64,000 bases of DNA, from positions 124,001 to 188,000 of the forward strand of contig NW_026516249.1 of NCBI RefSeq assembly GCF_025602895.1. The letters are read 5' to 3'. This DNA comes from Polychytrium aggregatum. Its lineage: Eukaryota > Chytridiomycota > Chytridiomycetes > Polychytriales. The position numbers were made by a program, and so were the translations under genes. Positions 36,876 through 48,268 of this stretch are shown here, piece after piece; the first letter of the stretch is position 1, and each line of letters opens with the position of its first letter. The notes beneath the pieces are model-generated. The model had not been told where the DNA came from. It ran no database searches and saw only the letters and a program-made list of their open reading frames with translations.

Positions 36876-39301
36876 TGGCCCCTGGACCACTCGGCGGTCG
36901 CTTGTCATTTCAGCCTCTGCTCAGTCCATCTCCATCTCCATCTCCATCTCCATCTCCATCTCCATCTCCATCTCCATCTCCATCTCCATGTTGCTGACCT
37001 TGCCCCTTCTTCGCTCGTGTTCGTTGGCTGCCGTTCCCTGGCAGCGGCCATGAGGCCGGCTCGAGTGCAACCGAGTCGAGTATGTACTCAGTCCCTGTAG
37101 TCTTGCATATTGAGTGGGAGTATACCTGTGTTGCAAAGGCCGATACCCTCTATGGCTTGATGGTTTAGTGTTGACAAACCGATGAAATAGGATACTGTTT
37201 ACAGCAAGCCCCAAATTGAAAACGAGAGATCCTGTGATGGGCCAGGCGTGTCGCTTTTCTCTGGGTCTCCTTTTCAAGCCCACCCATCGTCGAGCCGGCT
37301 GCCGCTCTGATCCACCACCACCTGCAGTCACTGAAGAGACCAATTTGCCTCAGGGTGATGCAATCGAGTCGATGCCACCATACCATCATGCCACATACCA
37401 TCATACCACCATGCCATAAGCAATGCAGCACATTGTATTCTGAGGGCTGTGTGGCCCCATTTCACACGGTCGGCTTCAAAGACCGCCAAGCGCTGCCACA
37501 TGACTCGGTCGCATGCCTGCCACATGCCTGCCGCATGCCGAGATCTGCGAGGGCCAGGACTGACTCTACATCGTCGGACGACAGCGAGAGGGGGAGGAGG
37601 GAGAGGGTCTGTCCTGACACTCACGGACTTTCCTCGGGATCCACTCGCAGGGAGGGCTGTCATGAGTTCACCCGGGGCAGAGTCGGTTTGGCGCCCAAGT
37701 CGGAAGGGGGAGTGTGCGGGTCATATATTGCACTCTCGTGGATGGGTGTCGCCGACACACGCAACCGCAAGTCGAGCACGAGACAATGTCATAGACACCC
37801 CATGAGACAGAAGTAGTGTATTCCATGGGATTATGCCAATAGACATTCCGCGATACAATTTAATAGACATCCCATGATGCAGAGCAGTAAATACCATAAA
37901 ATGCAAACAGCGCTCCCCATATAACCCAAGCAGCAATCAGTAGATGGTATTGATGGATGGTTTTACTTGCAACACATCGCCATTCTCACGCCATCGACAC
38001 TCCCCATCGCCCGACTCGCCCTCGCGCTCTTCGGTTCACACCATCAACTGTTCCTCCTCTGTCCGCCGTTGGTAATAGCATCCAATGTGACCTTTCTCAC
38101 CCCAGGTGACCCCTCCCGCCCGCAGCGAGCCCTCCGCTGTCCTCCCCTCGTCGCCCGACTGTTCTCGCCAGCACTCCCCCCAACCGTTCCCGCCGCCACG
38201 ACAGCCCGCCCCGCCTCTCCGCCCGCTCGGCCTGGGGTTTCCTCGCACCCTGCCCTTCTTTCCCTCCCTTTTTCTTGATTCAACCGCTCCCCTCCCCCTT
38301 CCCTGCACCTTCCGGCCACATCGTCCTACCGCCAGCCACCCCCTGGTGGTTTTCCAGCTCAGCTCGGCGTCGTGGAACCATCCATCGCGTTTTTGGGCAT
38401 ATTGAACCTTGCTCCCTTTGTCCCCAGGGCACCTTCGTATCCACCGTCCCGGATCTGAGGCTCCTCCCCTCCCCTTCTCACTCCCTTCCCATCCCTTCCC
38501 GCGTCCTGCCTGGCCCGACACACTTCCCGCTCATCCATCTAATTCGACCGGCTTCATATTGCAGCGCCGGTCTTGGTCTTGGTCCTCGGCCGCTTTCTCC
38601 TCTCCCTCTGGTCGCAACATCGCTCTTGCCGAGAGGGCTCTGTCTCCTCCAGAAGGCCTGCAGCGTTCGTCTCCGGGGTAAAGAACCAGTCCTTGGTCAA
38701 GGCAAGCTGCCGCTTTGTCGATATTGTGCTCGTCCCCCCCCCCTCACACACAGCATCAGCCTGCTGCATGCTGTAGAGCCATCTTCTGGGCCGGTGGCCA
38801 TACCCAGCAGAGAGCCCGGCAGAAGGCACTGCTAGCTCGGTGGGGTTAGGTGTTTGGGAGGCCACTGGTTCGCGGCGGTCCATTCGAGCTCGAGCTATTT
38901 CCTGCCGTTTCCTCCCAAGGCAGTGCAGGAGAACCGCACATGTCCCCATGCGGATGTCGGATGTCGGATGCAGATGCAGATGCAGATGGAGGAAGCATTG
39001 GCGGGGCAGAGCGGACCCGCTGGCCAGTCGGTGCCATCACTATCGCAGCCACTCATCCGCAATTCATCCCCCCACACCTGCTCTCGCTTCCTGGACTCGT
39101 TACAGCTCTCCTCTGCTGCATCAATCTCTCTCGTATCCACGGCTCCCCAAGTCCAGCACCCAGCGGCCCCGAAATAACCCTCGTCGGGATTGGTGTCATC
39201 CCAATCAATCATCGAGACCGATTCCACCCATCCATCCGTCCATCCATTCATTCGCTCATCCATCCACCCGTCCATCCATTCATTCACATCCGGCCTGCAC
39301 C
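36876..39301. other. Intergenic region of 2.4 kb upstream of the Heh1-like gene
   Basis: It holds the 3' UTR of the CBM48 gene, a GGAGAT-type microsatellite at 36926-36989, a middle part with repeated ATACCATCATACC and CAATAGACAT motifs (37370-37420 and 37780-37880), and a long pyrimidine-rich leader (37960-39300) with TCCATCCA-type repeats just before the next start. Open frames are present but Pro/Ser-rich and unconvincing. Confidence 0.5.
36926..36989. repeat. (CATCTC)n hexanucleotide microsatellite
   Basis: About 10-11 copies of the complement of the GGAGAT unit found at 140-219. It starts 51 bp downstream of the CBM48 stop codon, probably in the 3' UTR. Confidence 0.9.
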
Positions 39302-42300
39302 ATGACCGTTACCTTGGTCGATCTCGTCAAGTCGCTCGCCGATCCCAGCTTTAACCCAAGCCGGCTCACCATCTCTCAGCTGTCGTCCATCCTCTCTCAG
39401 TTCGACGTTCCTCTGCCAGCAACAAAGGCAAAGAAGGTATCGAGTCTCATGCATGAATGCTTACATGCTTACATGCATGAATGCTTACATGCTTACATGC
39501 ATACATGCTTACATGCTTCCCTCCTTCATCTCGTCGCGGTCATTCGTGTCGGCTTGCTGCCCATCGCCACTGTCGTCTAACCACCACCCATCTGTGTCGT
39601 CCTGGCTTGCAAGGACACCTATCTCGAGCTCTTTCACCAGTACGACATTATCCACAAAGCCCGCATCCGCATCGAGACAATGGCCTGCATGACGCCCTCC
39701 ACCGCCGGCATCACCATCGTCAGCGGCGACGGGCAAGAGTTTACCCTGCGGCCCTCGCTGTCGCCTTCCGAGATATTTGGAGAGCGGGAGAGTGGCCTCG
39801 ACAAGTTCTCCGACAGCCAGAAGCGGCTCCTCAGCCAGCATGTCCCTCGATCCAACAAACCCGCTGCGGCATCAGCAGCATCAGCAGCAAATCCCAGGGT
39901 CGCTTCGGAGAGCACCTCGCCCGCCCCGGCCCCATCCAAGCCCGTCTCAGGCACTTCACGGTCTTTTCCTGCCGTCCGGATCGTCTCCGACATGGCTTCG
40001 GGCGATAGCAACGACCACCTGATCCGGCCGCACCAGTCCGAGCCTCACACATCCGTTGGGACGCCAGGCCCCCGGATCTCGATCGACACTCGTTCACCGA
40101 CCTTTGCGGTCGAGCAAGAGATGCGGAACGAGGAGTTCCGGCGGATGAACAAGGAGAGCCCCAATGTCAACAGCCTGATGGTCTCGTTGCGCCACGTCCA
40201 CAGCGACGGGCAGGTCGACGACTTTGAGATCCTCGAGCGGGATCTGCCACAGTACTCGACCGACGGATCGTCGACGCGGTTCATGGCCACGGCTTCATCC
40301 TCGGTGGCATCGTCGGTACGTCTCCATGCCTCCTGGGGCGAAGGCCCGGACCAGGATACATCACCATGGACGGCCCACGGCGAGCCTGCCGCATCCAGTA
40401 GCGACCCTCGGATACATGCCAAGCCATATTATCAAGAGCGACACTCGATACCGCCGGCCAAGGACCGTCGCTCGCGGGCCACCGCCAATGCGCATGTGTC
40501 CTATCACGAACAAGATCCTCCCGCCAAGGGGCACCACGGTGCGACAGTGCCGCCGCCCTATTTGCCCACACCATCGCCAAGCACCCTCGTCGAGGACATT
40601 GCTCAGGACGCCGCGCGGATATCAAAGTCGAAACCGGGCGTGCGGGCCAGCGACAGCTCCGCCAGGACGGGCCACACCCTTGCCTCCAACAGCCCGGCCC
40701 CATCCTCAGGCTCGGACGGCGAGGAGGACGAGTCGTCGCCGTCGGCCGGTCCGCCCAGCGCCCATGCGTCGTCGTGGCACTTCAAGCTCAAGCGCGACAC
40801 TTTCGGCCCGAGCACCCAGGCCTTCCAGGCCCTCCATACCCTCCATGAGGCCGACTCAAATCGACACTCCCCAAAGGCAGCCAAGACACGATCTCACCTG
40901 GCACCCGAGATACCCAAGTCCAAGCCCACGCCTGCATCCGTACCCGTGCCCGAACCCGCCCCGGTGCAGTCCGACAAGTGTCGGAGGGCCAAGCCTGGTA
41001 AGCTTGTCGAGCCGGACTCTGTCGACAGCCAGCCGCGCATCACCCCGCTCCCACCGCCAATGCGTCCTCTGTTTGTCCACTCGACCCCAGAACACGACGA
41101 CGACGACACCATCTACGACTCGGACGACATTTCCTTCTCCAGCGAGAATGTGTTTCAGTCGGGCGCAAAGCCCGCGGCCCGCGTGGATGGCGCCGGTCGC
41201 TCCCATACCCCCCTCAAGAAGAGCCGCCCGCAAGAAAGCTCCGTTCACCATACCCCTACGCCTAGTAGCAGCAGCAATCATGGAAGCAACTCTGGCACAC
41301 ACGCCGGCCCGGTCCATGTCATTGCCCACACCCGAGCTAACATTAATGCCGGCTCGAGCCCAAGTACCGGCGCCAGCACCCATTGCGGAGCCTACCCCGG
41401 AACCAGCCAGGGCAGCTCGTCGACCTCCAAGAGCCACTCGCAGCCTGCGGGGTCGCCCGTGCCATCGGAACGACCACGGCCACAACCAGCTCCACTCGAG
41501 GCTCCAAAACCTGGATTTCTCTCGCCATGGCCCGTCAAACAGCCTGCGACCAGCGCTGCGACAACAAGGTCTCCTCTCGCCAGCCCTCAGCTTCCGTCGG
41601 TCGCTCCCGTCGCTGCCTTCTCGACCACGACTCAGCCCCCGACACCGAAAAGGCCAGTCGCAGCCCGATGTGATACCTCTCCCCAGACCGAATGCGAGCC
41701 CAACCAAAGCCCCCGCATATCGCCGCAGTCCACCCAGGTCTTTATCGAGAAATGGGACGGCAATCCTCGCCAGCGACGACGGGGCCCCATCCTGAGTCCC
41801 AGCTACTCGCTCGGTCGGCTCTCGGACTTGCTTGGATCGACCAAACGGCCACCGGTCTTGGCAGGCCGGTCGTCCTCGTGTCTGGAACAATCCGTCAAGT
41901 TCGGGGTTGCGCTGATGCTTGTTGCTGTGCTGGGATCTGCGCTGGGGCTGTACTTTTTGCGCGACCCGCTGATGCACTACTGCCCATCCGGGTCGGTGCA
42001 AGAGTCCAACTGCATGCCCTGTCCCAAATTCGCCCACTGCAGCGGCGGCTTGGTCCGGAGCTGCCAGGGCTTGGAGTCGTCGGGCCGGCGGCCTGCCTCG
42101 CAACTGCATGTCCAGGCGATCCATCGGTCGTGGGTCCGGAGTCTGTTCTACCCGAACTTTGTCGAATATGCCTGCGTTCCGAACCAGCATGACTCGCCGT
42201 CGTCCTCGTCGTCCTCGTCGTCATCATCGTCCTCGTCGTCCTCGTCGTCATCGTCGCCTACGCAAGAGCTCGTGCTGGGCTGGACGCGCATCTCAACCGC

Positions 42301-42694
42301 ATGGATCCTGAACCTGAACGCCGCGACCGTGGCAGCGGCCCTGGGCACTGTCTTCGTGGTTGCAGCCATGTCCATACGCTACCAGCAGTACCACCGGAAT
42401 CAGCGGCACCAAGAAGAGCTGCAGGTGATCAAGCGCATGATCGGCTTGATCATGACCCACCTCAAGAACGAGCGCGACCGCGGCAGCGCCGAGGGGCTCA
42501 ATCCCGACTCGCTCTTCAAGACCTTGATGGGGTCGATGCTGGCGTCAGAGCTCGATCAGCACCCAAAGACGCACACCCGCCTCTGGAAGATCATCAAGAT
42601 GGAGCTGATTGAGCGGCACGGCGTCGAAGAGATTATCGTCGTTCGGGACAGTGGAAACACTGTGTGCGTACACTGGACGCTGAAGCGGCCGTGA
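39302..42694 (+). CDS. Heh1/Src1/MAN1-like inner nuclear membrane protein
   Basis: LEM/HeH-family protein of the inner nuclear envelope that tethers chromatin. Exon 1 (39302-39436) and exon 2 (39614-42694) join in frame to about 1,071 residues. Residues 15-60 form a helix-extension-helix (NPSRLTISQLSSILSQFDV, then DTYLELFHQYDII), the DNA- or chromatin-facing fold of Heh1/Src1. A long Ser/Pro-rich nucleoplasmic region follows (about 80-795). The first membrane segment, at about 805-820, reads VALMLVAVLGSALGLYFL. The lumenal part holds a CxPCP...C...C pattern (CMPCPKFAHCSGG) diagnostic of the Man1-Src1 C-terminal domain, and a serine run. A second membrane segment at about 940-960 reads ATVAAALGTVFVVAAMSI. 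The C-terminal tail (SLFKTLMGSMLASELDQ to VHWTLKRP) is the winged-helix portion. This two-pass layout matches the family. The intron carries ATGCTTACATGC-type repeats. Confidence 0.87.
42190..42255 (+). repeat. Coding trinucleotide array (TCG/TCC/TCA) giving a polyserine run
   Basis: This run of serine codons lies in the lumenal loop of the Heh1-like protein, between the cysteine motif and the second membrane segment. Mixed use of TCC, TCG and TCA suggests an older or selected tract. Confidence 0.85.
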
Positions 42695-44048
42695 AACCCA
42701 CGACAAGGGTGGGAGGAGGTGGGGGGAGGAGGGCAGTGGACCAGGAAACCAGTCGTTCCTCCCCCCTCTCCCAGGGGTCTTCTGCTGCGTCTGAGCAATT
42801 TGGCACAACTCCTGAATCTCGCAGTCCAATCTTGTAACGTTCCCGGCGACCCTGTTTCTCGAGGAAGGGAAGGGGGGGGGCGTCAACCTAGGCAGCGGAG
42901 ACCAACAGTCCCTGCCTTGATCAGATCGGAACTGAAGCCTCGAGCAAGATGGAAACAACGGGAACCCACAGTCAAAAGGCCATCACGACTGCGCCAGCCA
43001 GAGCGGGCGTCGCTGAACATGTGGGCAGCGACCTCGACCTGGCCCCGGCGGCTCGATTGGGTTGGTGTCGACGGATTGCGGGAAGTCAAGCTTGTACTTT
43101 GGTGACAGATCCATCGCCAAACACACGGCATTGGTCGCGATCAAGCGGGGGGCCTTCGTCTCGACTTCCAGACTCAAGCTATCGCCTCTTCTGTTCCTTG
43201 CAAATCGAAATGGGCTCTCTCACTCTCTATTTTTCCTCCTACTGCTCTCTTCATCTGCATCTGCATCTTGATCTTCATCTTCAAGGTCCTCTGTCTGCAT
43301 CCTGTCATGTGTGCTTCTCTCCCTTCCTGTTTGCTCTCCCCGCAGCTTCGGTGCTTTCGTTATTTGCTCACGGACACCAAAGCCACCGCCGCCATAACAC
43401 ACGCACGCACATACACATTTTTGCATCTGCATCTTCATCGGCCATAAGCACACATCCACCCTTTTCACTCGCTTTCTCTCTTTCTCATTTTCTCACTTAC
43501 ACACACACTCTCACTCGCCGCGTTCTTTCCATTTCATTCTCAGTACAGTTCTTTTCCTTCTTGTTGCTATTCCCGTGATTGTGGCTCTGAATGCATGGTT
43601 CCTTCTCACACAAAGCCAGAAAGGAATCCATGCATCGCAGGGGAGGGGGACAGCAGCTCCAGTTGTCAAACGGCTCTATTATAGCACAACTCGACCTCTG
43701 AGGAAGGCGCAGGCAGGAGAAATGAAGTTGGAGCGAGGGCAAGCGCGGAGACAAGGCAAGGGGATGAGTAAGGGACATTCAAATGTGGGAACGAGGGAAT
43801 GCTGCGAGCCTCCTCCGTTTTCTCCTTCCCCACTCCCCATTCCCCATCCCCACACAAGTGACATAGTAACGGAGACGCAAGGCGAGTGCAGGACCCAAAG
43901 TGGGGCCCCGTCGCAGCAGTCACGACGACGGATATCAGACCAGGAGCGACGGGGGCCGGATGAGAGACGAGGGTGTCCATCGGTGAGGATCGCACTGTGA
44001 CCGACGAGATCAGAGTGGAATCCTCCAAAGCCAGGGCCGCCGAGGCGT
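42695..44048. other. Intergenic region between the convergent Heh1-like and AP-2 mu genes
   Basis: 1.35 kb that should hold two 3' UTRs. The part 43200-43560 is strikingly pyrimidine-rich on the plus strand, with CATCTGCATCTTCATC tracts, resembling the 5' leaders seen elsewhere. A minus-strand frame at 42983-43177 has a short protein-like stretch (APRLIATNAVCLAMDLSPK) but no clear start or splice partner, so I do not call it a gene. Confidence 0.4.
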
Positions 44049-46721
44049 TCAGAACTGTGAAGAGAAAGCAGCCAGAGGCACGCGATGCGGGTCGCGAAGT
44101 CAGTCTCTGTAACGACCACAGTCCTCTGCACAGGGTGGATGCCGCCGACAGGGGCTTGCTCTTGCACGACGAACGCCGTCTCGCAACCTTGGACAGCAAA
44201 GCCTCGCCACTCACCCGGATCTGATAGGATCCGGCCTTGGTCATGTAGCGGACCCATTTGACGCTGGGGTAGTTGCTCTTCTCGAAGATCTTGAGGAATC
44301 GGACCATCAACCCAGATGCCGTGAACATCAGGACCTGCAGCGTTCGAGTGCGATGTATTGGAGACGAGATATGCATCGTGGTGTGAGTACGTATGGCACG
44401 GGATGTGCACATGGAGCATCCGGCGAGCTGCCGTCGATAGGACCGTCCTGCATGACTTTGCACCTGGAAGTCCAGTGTGATCGGAGGCCGCGACCAGGGC
44501 TTCGTGTTGGTTGTGACGGTCAGCTCAGCCTCGGCGCCCAAGAGATATTCCTGCTGTCCCTGGAACTTTGAGATTCTGGGGGGGGGGTATCGATACAACA
44601 AGCAGCGTGGCAGTCAGGTGCCGATTCCATTCAAAAGATTGTCACGTTTCAAAGCAGCACCAGAGACCTCTCCTCTGCGTCCGCCCGCAGAATACGCACT
44701 TCCAGATGAAGCAGTTCTCGCTGCCGTTGTATTTGGCTTTGCCGCTAGTCACTCGGATCTTGGTGCTTGCCGTGTTGGTGGGGACGGGGATGCACACCAC
44801 AATGTTTTGGGCAAAGACCTTGCTCGAGAACTGGGAGCGCACCGAGACCTTGAACTCGACCCTTGTCTTGGAGACCTCGTTGACAACGGCGTGCACTCGG
44901 AACGGAAGGTTGATGTTTTCGGTCGTTCGATACCTGGATGGTTGTGGCAGGCAGGTCAGAACCGGGGGGGGGAAGAGTGTCTCCGGCAAGGAAGATTGCA
45001 GCGAGCATGCGACGAGCGACTGAGATGATGTGCCCCCGAGAGAATCGGCCGGTGCCAATCAAGTATCGACCGCCGTCGCTTCATCAGGGCGGGACCAGCC
45101 GCGAAGCTGCCTTCAACTCATAGCCACGGCCTGTATCCATGAGTCGCAGAGACACCCACAACCCGAATGCGCATCCGCGGATGATCTCGGCGCACCCTGC
45201 ACACTCGCATACTTCATGAGCTCAAACTCTCCGTCGGGCGGAATAAAGCTGATCGTTCGGTTCGAGTCGAAGCTGGTCAAGCGGACGCACTGGTGGAACT
45301 GGCAGTCATCCAGCTCGACGGCACCGCTCTGTTTGACGTTGGGGGTGACCTTGCCTTCCTTTTCCAGCAGCACTCTGTCGTTCAGGCCAAACTTGCACTC
45401 GGGCATGCCAGACAGGTAGGCCCGCATCAGCAGCTGGCCAGACACATCGGCTCGCAGAATGGTGCCTGTGATTTGCAGAGTCAGACAATGTCAGCTGCGA
45501 GCAGCGACGGCTTGTTTGTGCACATTACACGGCGGCCGGCTCTGCGGCTGCGATGCATAAGTGCTTACCCTTGGCACTCATGAGCAGATTGACGCTTTCG
45601 ATGACGTCCAAGAAGGCCTCGTTCTTGCGGTACTTGATATCAGGCCGTCTCCACGGCACCGCACCCGTCGCCTGGATGGCAATCTTGGAGCCCTCCATTT
45701 TCTATTCAGCGCAATCGGCAAACTCGGGGTCAGAGGCACATTGCAGCGGAGGAGGATCGGGACGCGATGGCATTTGCGGAAGATGTGGACAACGAAAGCA
45801 CTCTGTCCGCGCAATCTGGCTCTTCGGCGGCAGGCTCGTACCATGGCCATCTCGGACTTGACGCCCTCGGTAGTGATGAACATCTTGAGCGTCTCATACT
45901 CGGTGTTTTGGGGGTATCCGAAATCGCAGACCTCTATCGGAACGCAGGAATATCCCAGACGATCCGTTCGGGCGAGACAGGAGCAATAGCTGTGAGCACA
46001 GCCGATCCTTGAGCCGCTGCAGTCAATCGGCGGCCTCGGACTGGCTGTGTGGGTTTGCTCGGGACCGACGGACCATGGTCTCACCATCAAGGAGCTCGTA
46101 AATCAGAGCAAAGTTGTTCTTGACCGCCTCCTCGTCCAGCTTGCCGAAATAGGACTTGCCAAGGTTCAGGATCTTGTAGAGAAACTCAAAGACCAGAGCG
46201 GCGTTGGCGTTGAGCTTCGAGACGCCGACGATGAAGATGTTTTCGTTGCGAACGTGGAAGAATGAGGTGGATCCCAGCGTGGTGATGGGCGAGCGGACAT
46301 CGGTCGAGGCGATGACGTGGATCCGGAAGAGATCCGAGAACGAGCGCCTGTATTCGCGTATCGGCAGGACGGTGGATGGCATCGCTCGAGTTAGAACAGC
46401 CCGACCAGGCGACAACAGGCCGATGGAGGCGTGTCGTCAACGAGCAATCCGCCCCCCAAGGCAAAGAGGGGTGCAGCTCGGTCAGACCCGCTCGGCCAGG
46501 CTCAGATTGGCTCTGCAGCTGATACGCGGGATGGAGCAGTGGGTACTTGATGCTCTCGTGAATGCGGCGAAGCGTAATGCCCGTTGTAAGAACGCCGTCG
46601 CCGGGGCAGGGCTGACAGGGGCGAGAGTGGGGAGACTCGATGCATACTTGATATCCGAGCGATAGAGACGCGAAATCAGGACCTCGCCCTTGGCGTTGAA
46701 GAAGAAGATGCCACTGAGCAT
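44049..46721 (-). CDS. AP-2 adaptor complex subunit mu
   Basis: Medium subunit of the clathrin adaptor AP-2, which binds tyrosine-based sorting signals and PIP2 during endocytosis at the plasma membrane. Nine exons on the minus strand: 46721-about 46643 ([18 protein letters not shown]), about 46351-46094 ([13 protein letters not shown], ending in the LIYELLD block), about 45933-45843 ([14 protein letters not shown], the classic AP mu motif), about 45710-45571 ([20 protein letters not shown]), about 45462-45216 ([28 protein letters not shown]), about 44937-44697 ([23 protein letters not shown]), about 44578-44467 ([11 protein letters not shown]), about 44336-44216 ([15 protein letters not shown]) and a proposed last exon with one Phe codon and the stop at 44049. 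The total is about 430 residues, the usual length. The N-terminal longin-like and C-terminal mu-homology domains are complete. The final micro-exon is an inference from splice signals and the way fungal relatives end. Confidence 0.9.
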
Positions 46722-48268
46722 GGTGGTGAGGCGGGCAGGCTGCAGATGAGCGAGGTCGGCGGCAGCGGAGGGACGGGCGATGCGAGCGCTGGATGTGGAT
46801 GGGATGGAGGAGGAGATGGAGGACGAGGAAGGGACAAAAGCGCAAGGGGTGCCGAGAAGAGAGGGGGGCCGAGAGCCAGCGAGAGCGTCTCGGTGGGTGT
46901 TCGCTCAGGCCGGGAACGAACATGACAGCCGCAGATCGATGACATGCAGATCGATGGCGTGCAGCGACCATCCTCCAATGCGAGCTTGGATGGTGCAGAT
47001 GGCTGCAGCAAAGTGGGAGCTAAGGTGATCAACTTGATGTACACAAGGTGGTGAGGACTGCATGATGGAGGGCGATGCGCTGGTTGGCTGGCACTGTCCA
47101 CGAACCCGAGTGCGTCCAATGCAACGACATCCCAGACATCCCGCCCGAATCGGTGTCGGAGAGACCAGCAAGTATCCTCGCAAGCAGTGAATCGTATTGT
47201 CATCCACTGTCGGTCTCGCTTTGCACACACAGCTCGCGGTCTCGCTTTGCACGCATAGCTCGCGACCAAGACAGCCGAGCAGGCCGGCTGGGATGAAACA
47301 TGACAAAGAATCACACCGCTTGGAGGCGAGACAGCTTCCCGGAGTAAAGTGCATGAGGCTCCAGTGACGACCCAGTTGGACTAGCTCGGTTTCTTGGTCT
47401 CGAGGAGGACATGCAGATCGCCGTTTGGTCCTGTACTCTTGGACCGTCCTATCGATGGATAAATGCATCAGGCGCCAGAGAAGCGGCAAGCACGATGGCC
47501 CCGTTTCGGTTTGGGTTTGCTGGAAACGGACTGAGGGGTGGATTGATGCCCTTGGCTCAGACCAGGTCAGATTATCTGTGGAGGCATTTCGTCTGACACA
47601 CCCTTTCCCATGACCCAAATGCGATCCGCCAACCTTGATGGCTTCCTTGGGCAATCAAATGGTGCTGACCGAGCCGATCGGCAACAAGCAGAGGCAGGAT
47701 GTCCTTGTCCCGGTGCTGCACAGCGTGGGCTTCACCGAATCTGCCTCTGCAGCCAGGCGACTTGCACATCGGCAGCGCGGCGATGCGCGATATCCAGTTG
47801 CATCGCGGGCCAGCGATATCGCACGGCGATGCTGCGAATGAGGACACAGCACACCACCGATACCGCATATCGCTGATACCGCATATCACGGATATTGCAC
47901 ATCAATATCATCAGCAAGCATACACCGCCCCCCACGTGCGCGCTCTCCGCTGCTGCGCTTGCCGGTCCCGTGGACCACAAGGGTCTCCGGGCCAATCGGC
48001 GCGCGCGGACGCCCGCGGGGTCGCACAGCGACGCCCAACAAAGCTGTGGCGGTGCATCCTCGCCCCTTATATCGGTCTCCGCCGCCCGTCCCAAATCGCT
48101 CTTCGTTTCCTCCATCCTGCCACCAGCACTTGCCGCCAGCACTTCCGTCTCGCCTTCTTGGTATCCATCCTCGAAGTATTCAACACCATCGTTGTATTCA
48201 ACACCATCGTTGTATTCGATACACTCTCCGTCCTCACCTCTGCCTCCTCCGCATCTCCCATCACCGCC
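46722..48268. promoter_or_regulatory. Divergent intergenic region upstream of AP-2 mu and the Cys-rich membrane protein
   Basis: 1.5 kb between divergent starts. It includes short imperfect repeats (CTCGCTTTGCACACACAGCTCGCG near 47213-47266; CGATACCGCATATC near 47855-47890) and a tandem 18-mer at 48177-48215. No recognisable gene lies between. Confidence 0.45.
48177..48220. repeat. 18-bp tandem repeat, GTATTCAACACCATCGTT
   Basis: Two full copies and a partial third lie about 50 bp upstream of the start codon of the Cys-rich membrane protein. In frame with that gene they would encode part of a hydrophobic segment. Confidence 0.85.

Noticed and set aside
40856-42190. 444-codon minus-strand frame
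   Set aside because: Antisense to the Heh1-like gene, whose domains are clear; this translation has none.
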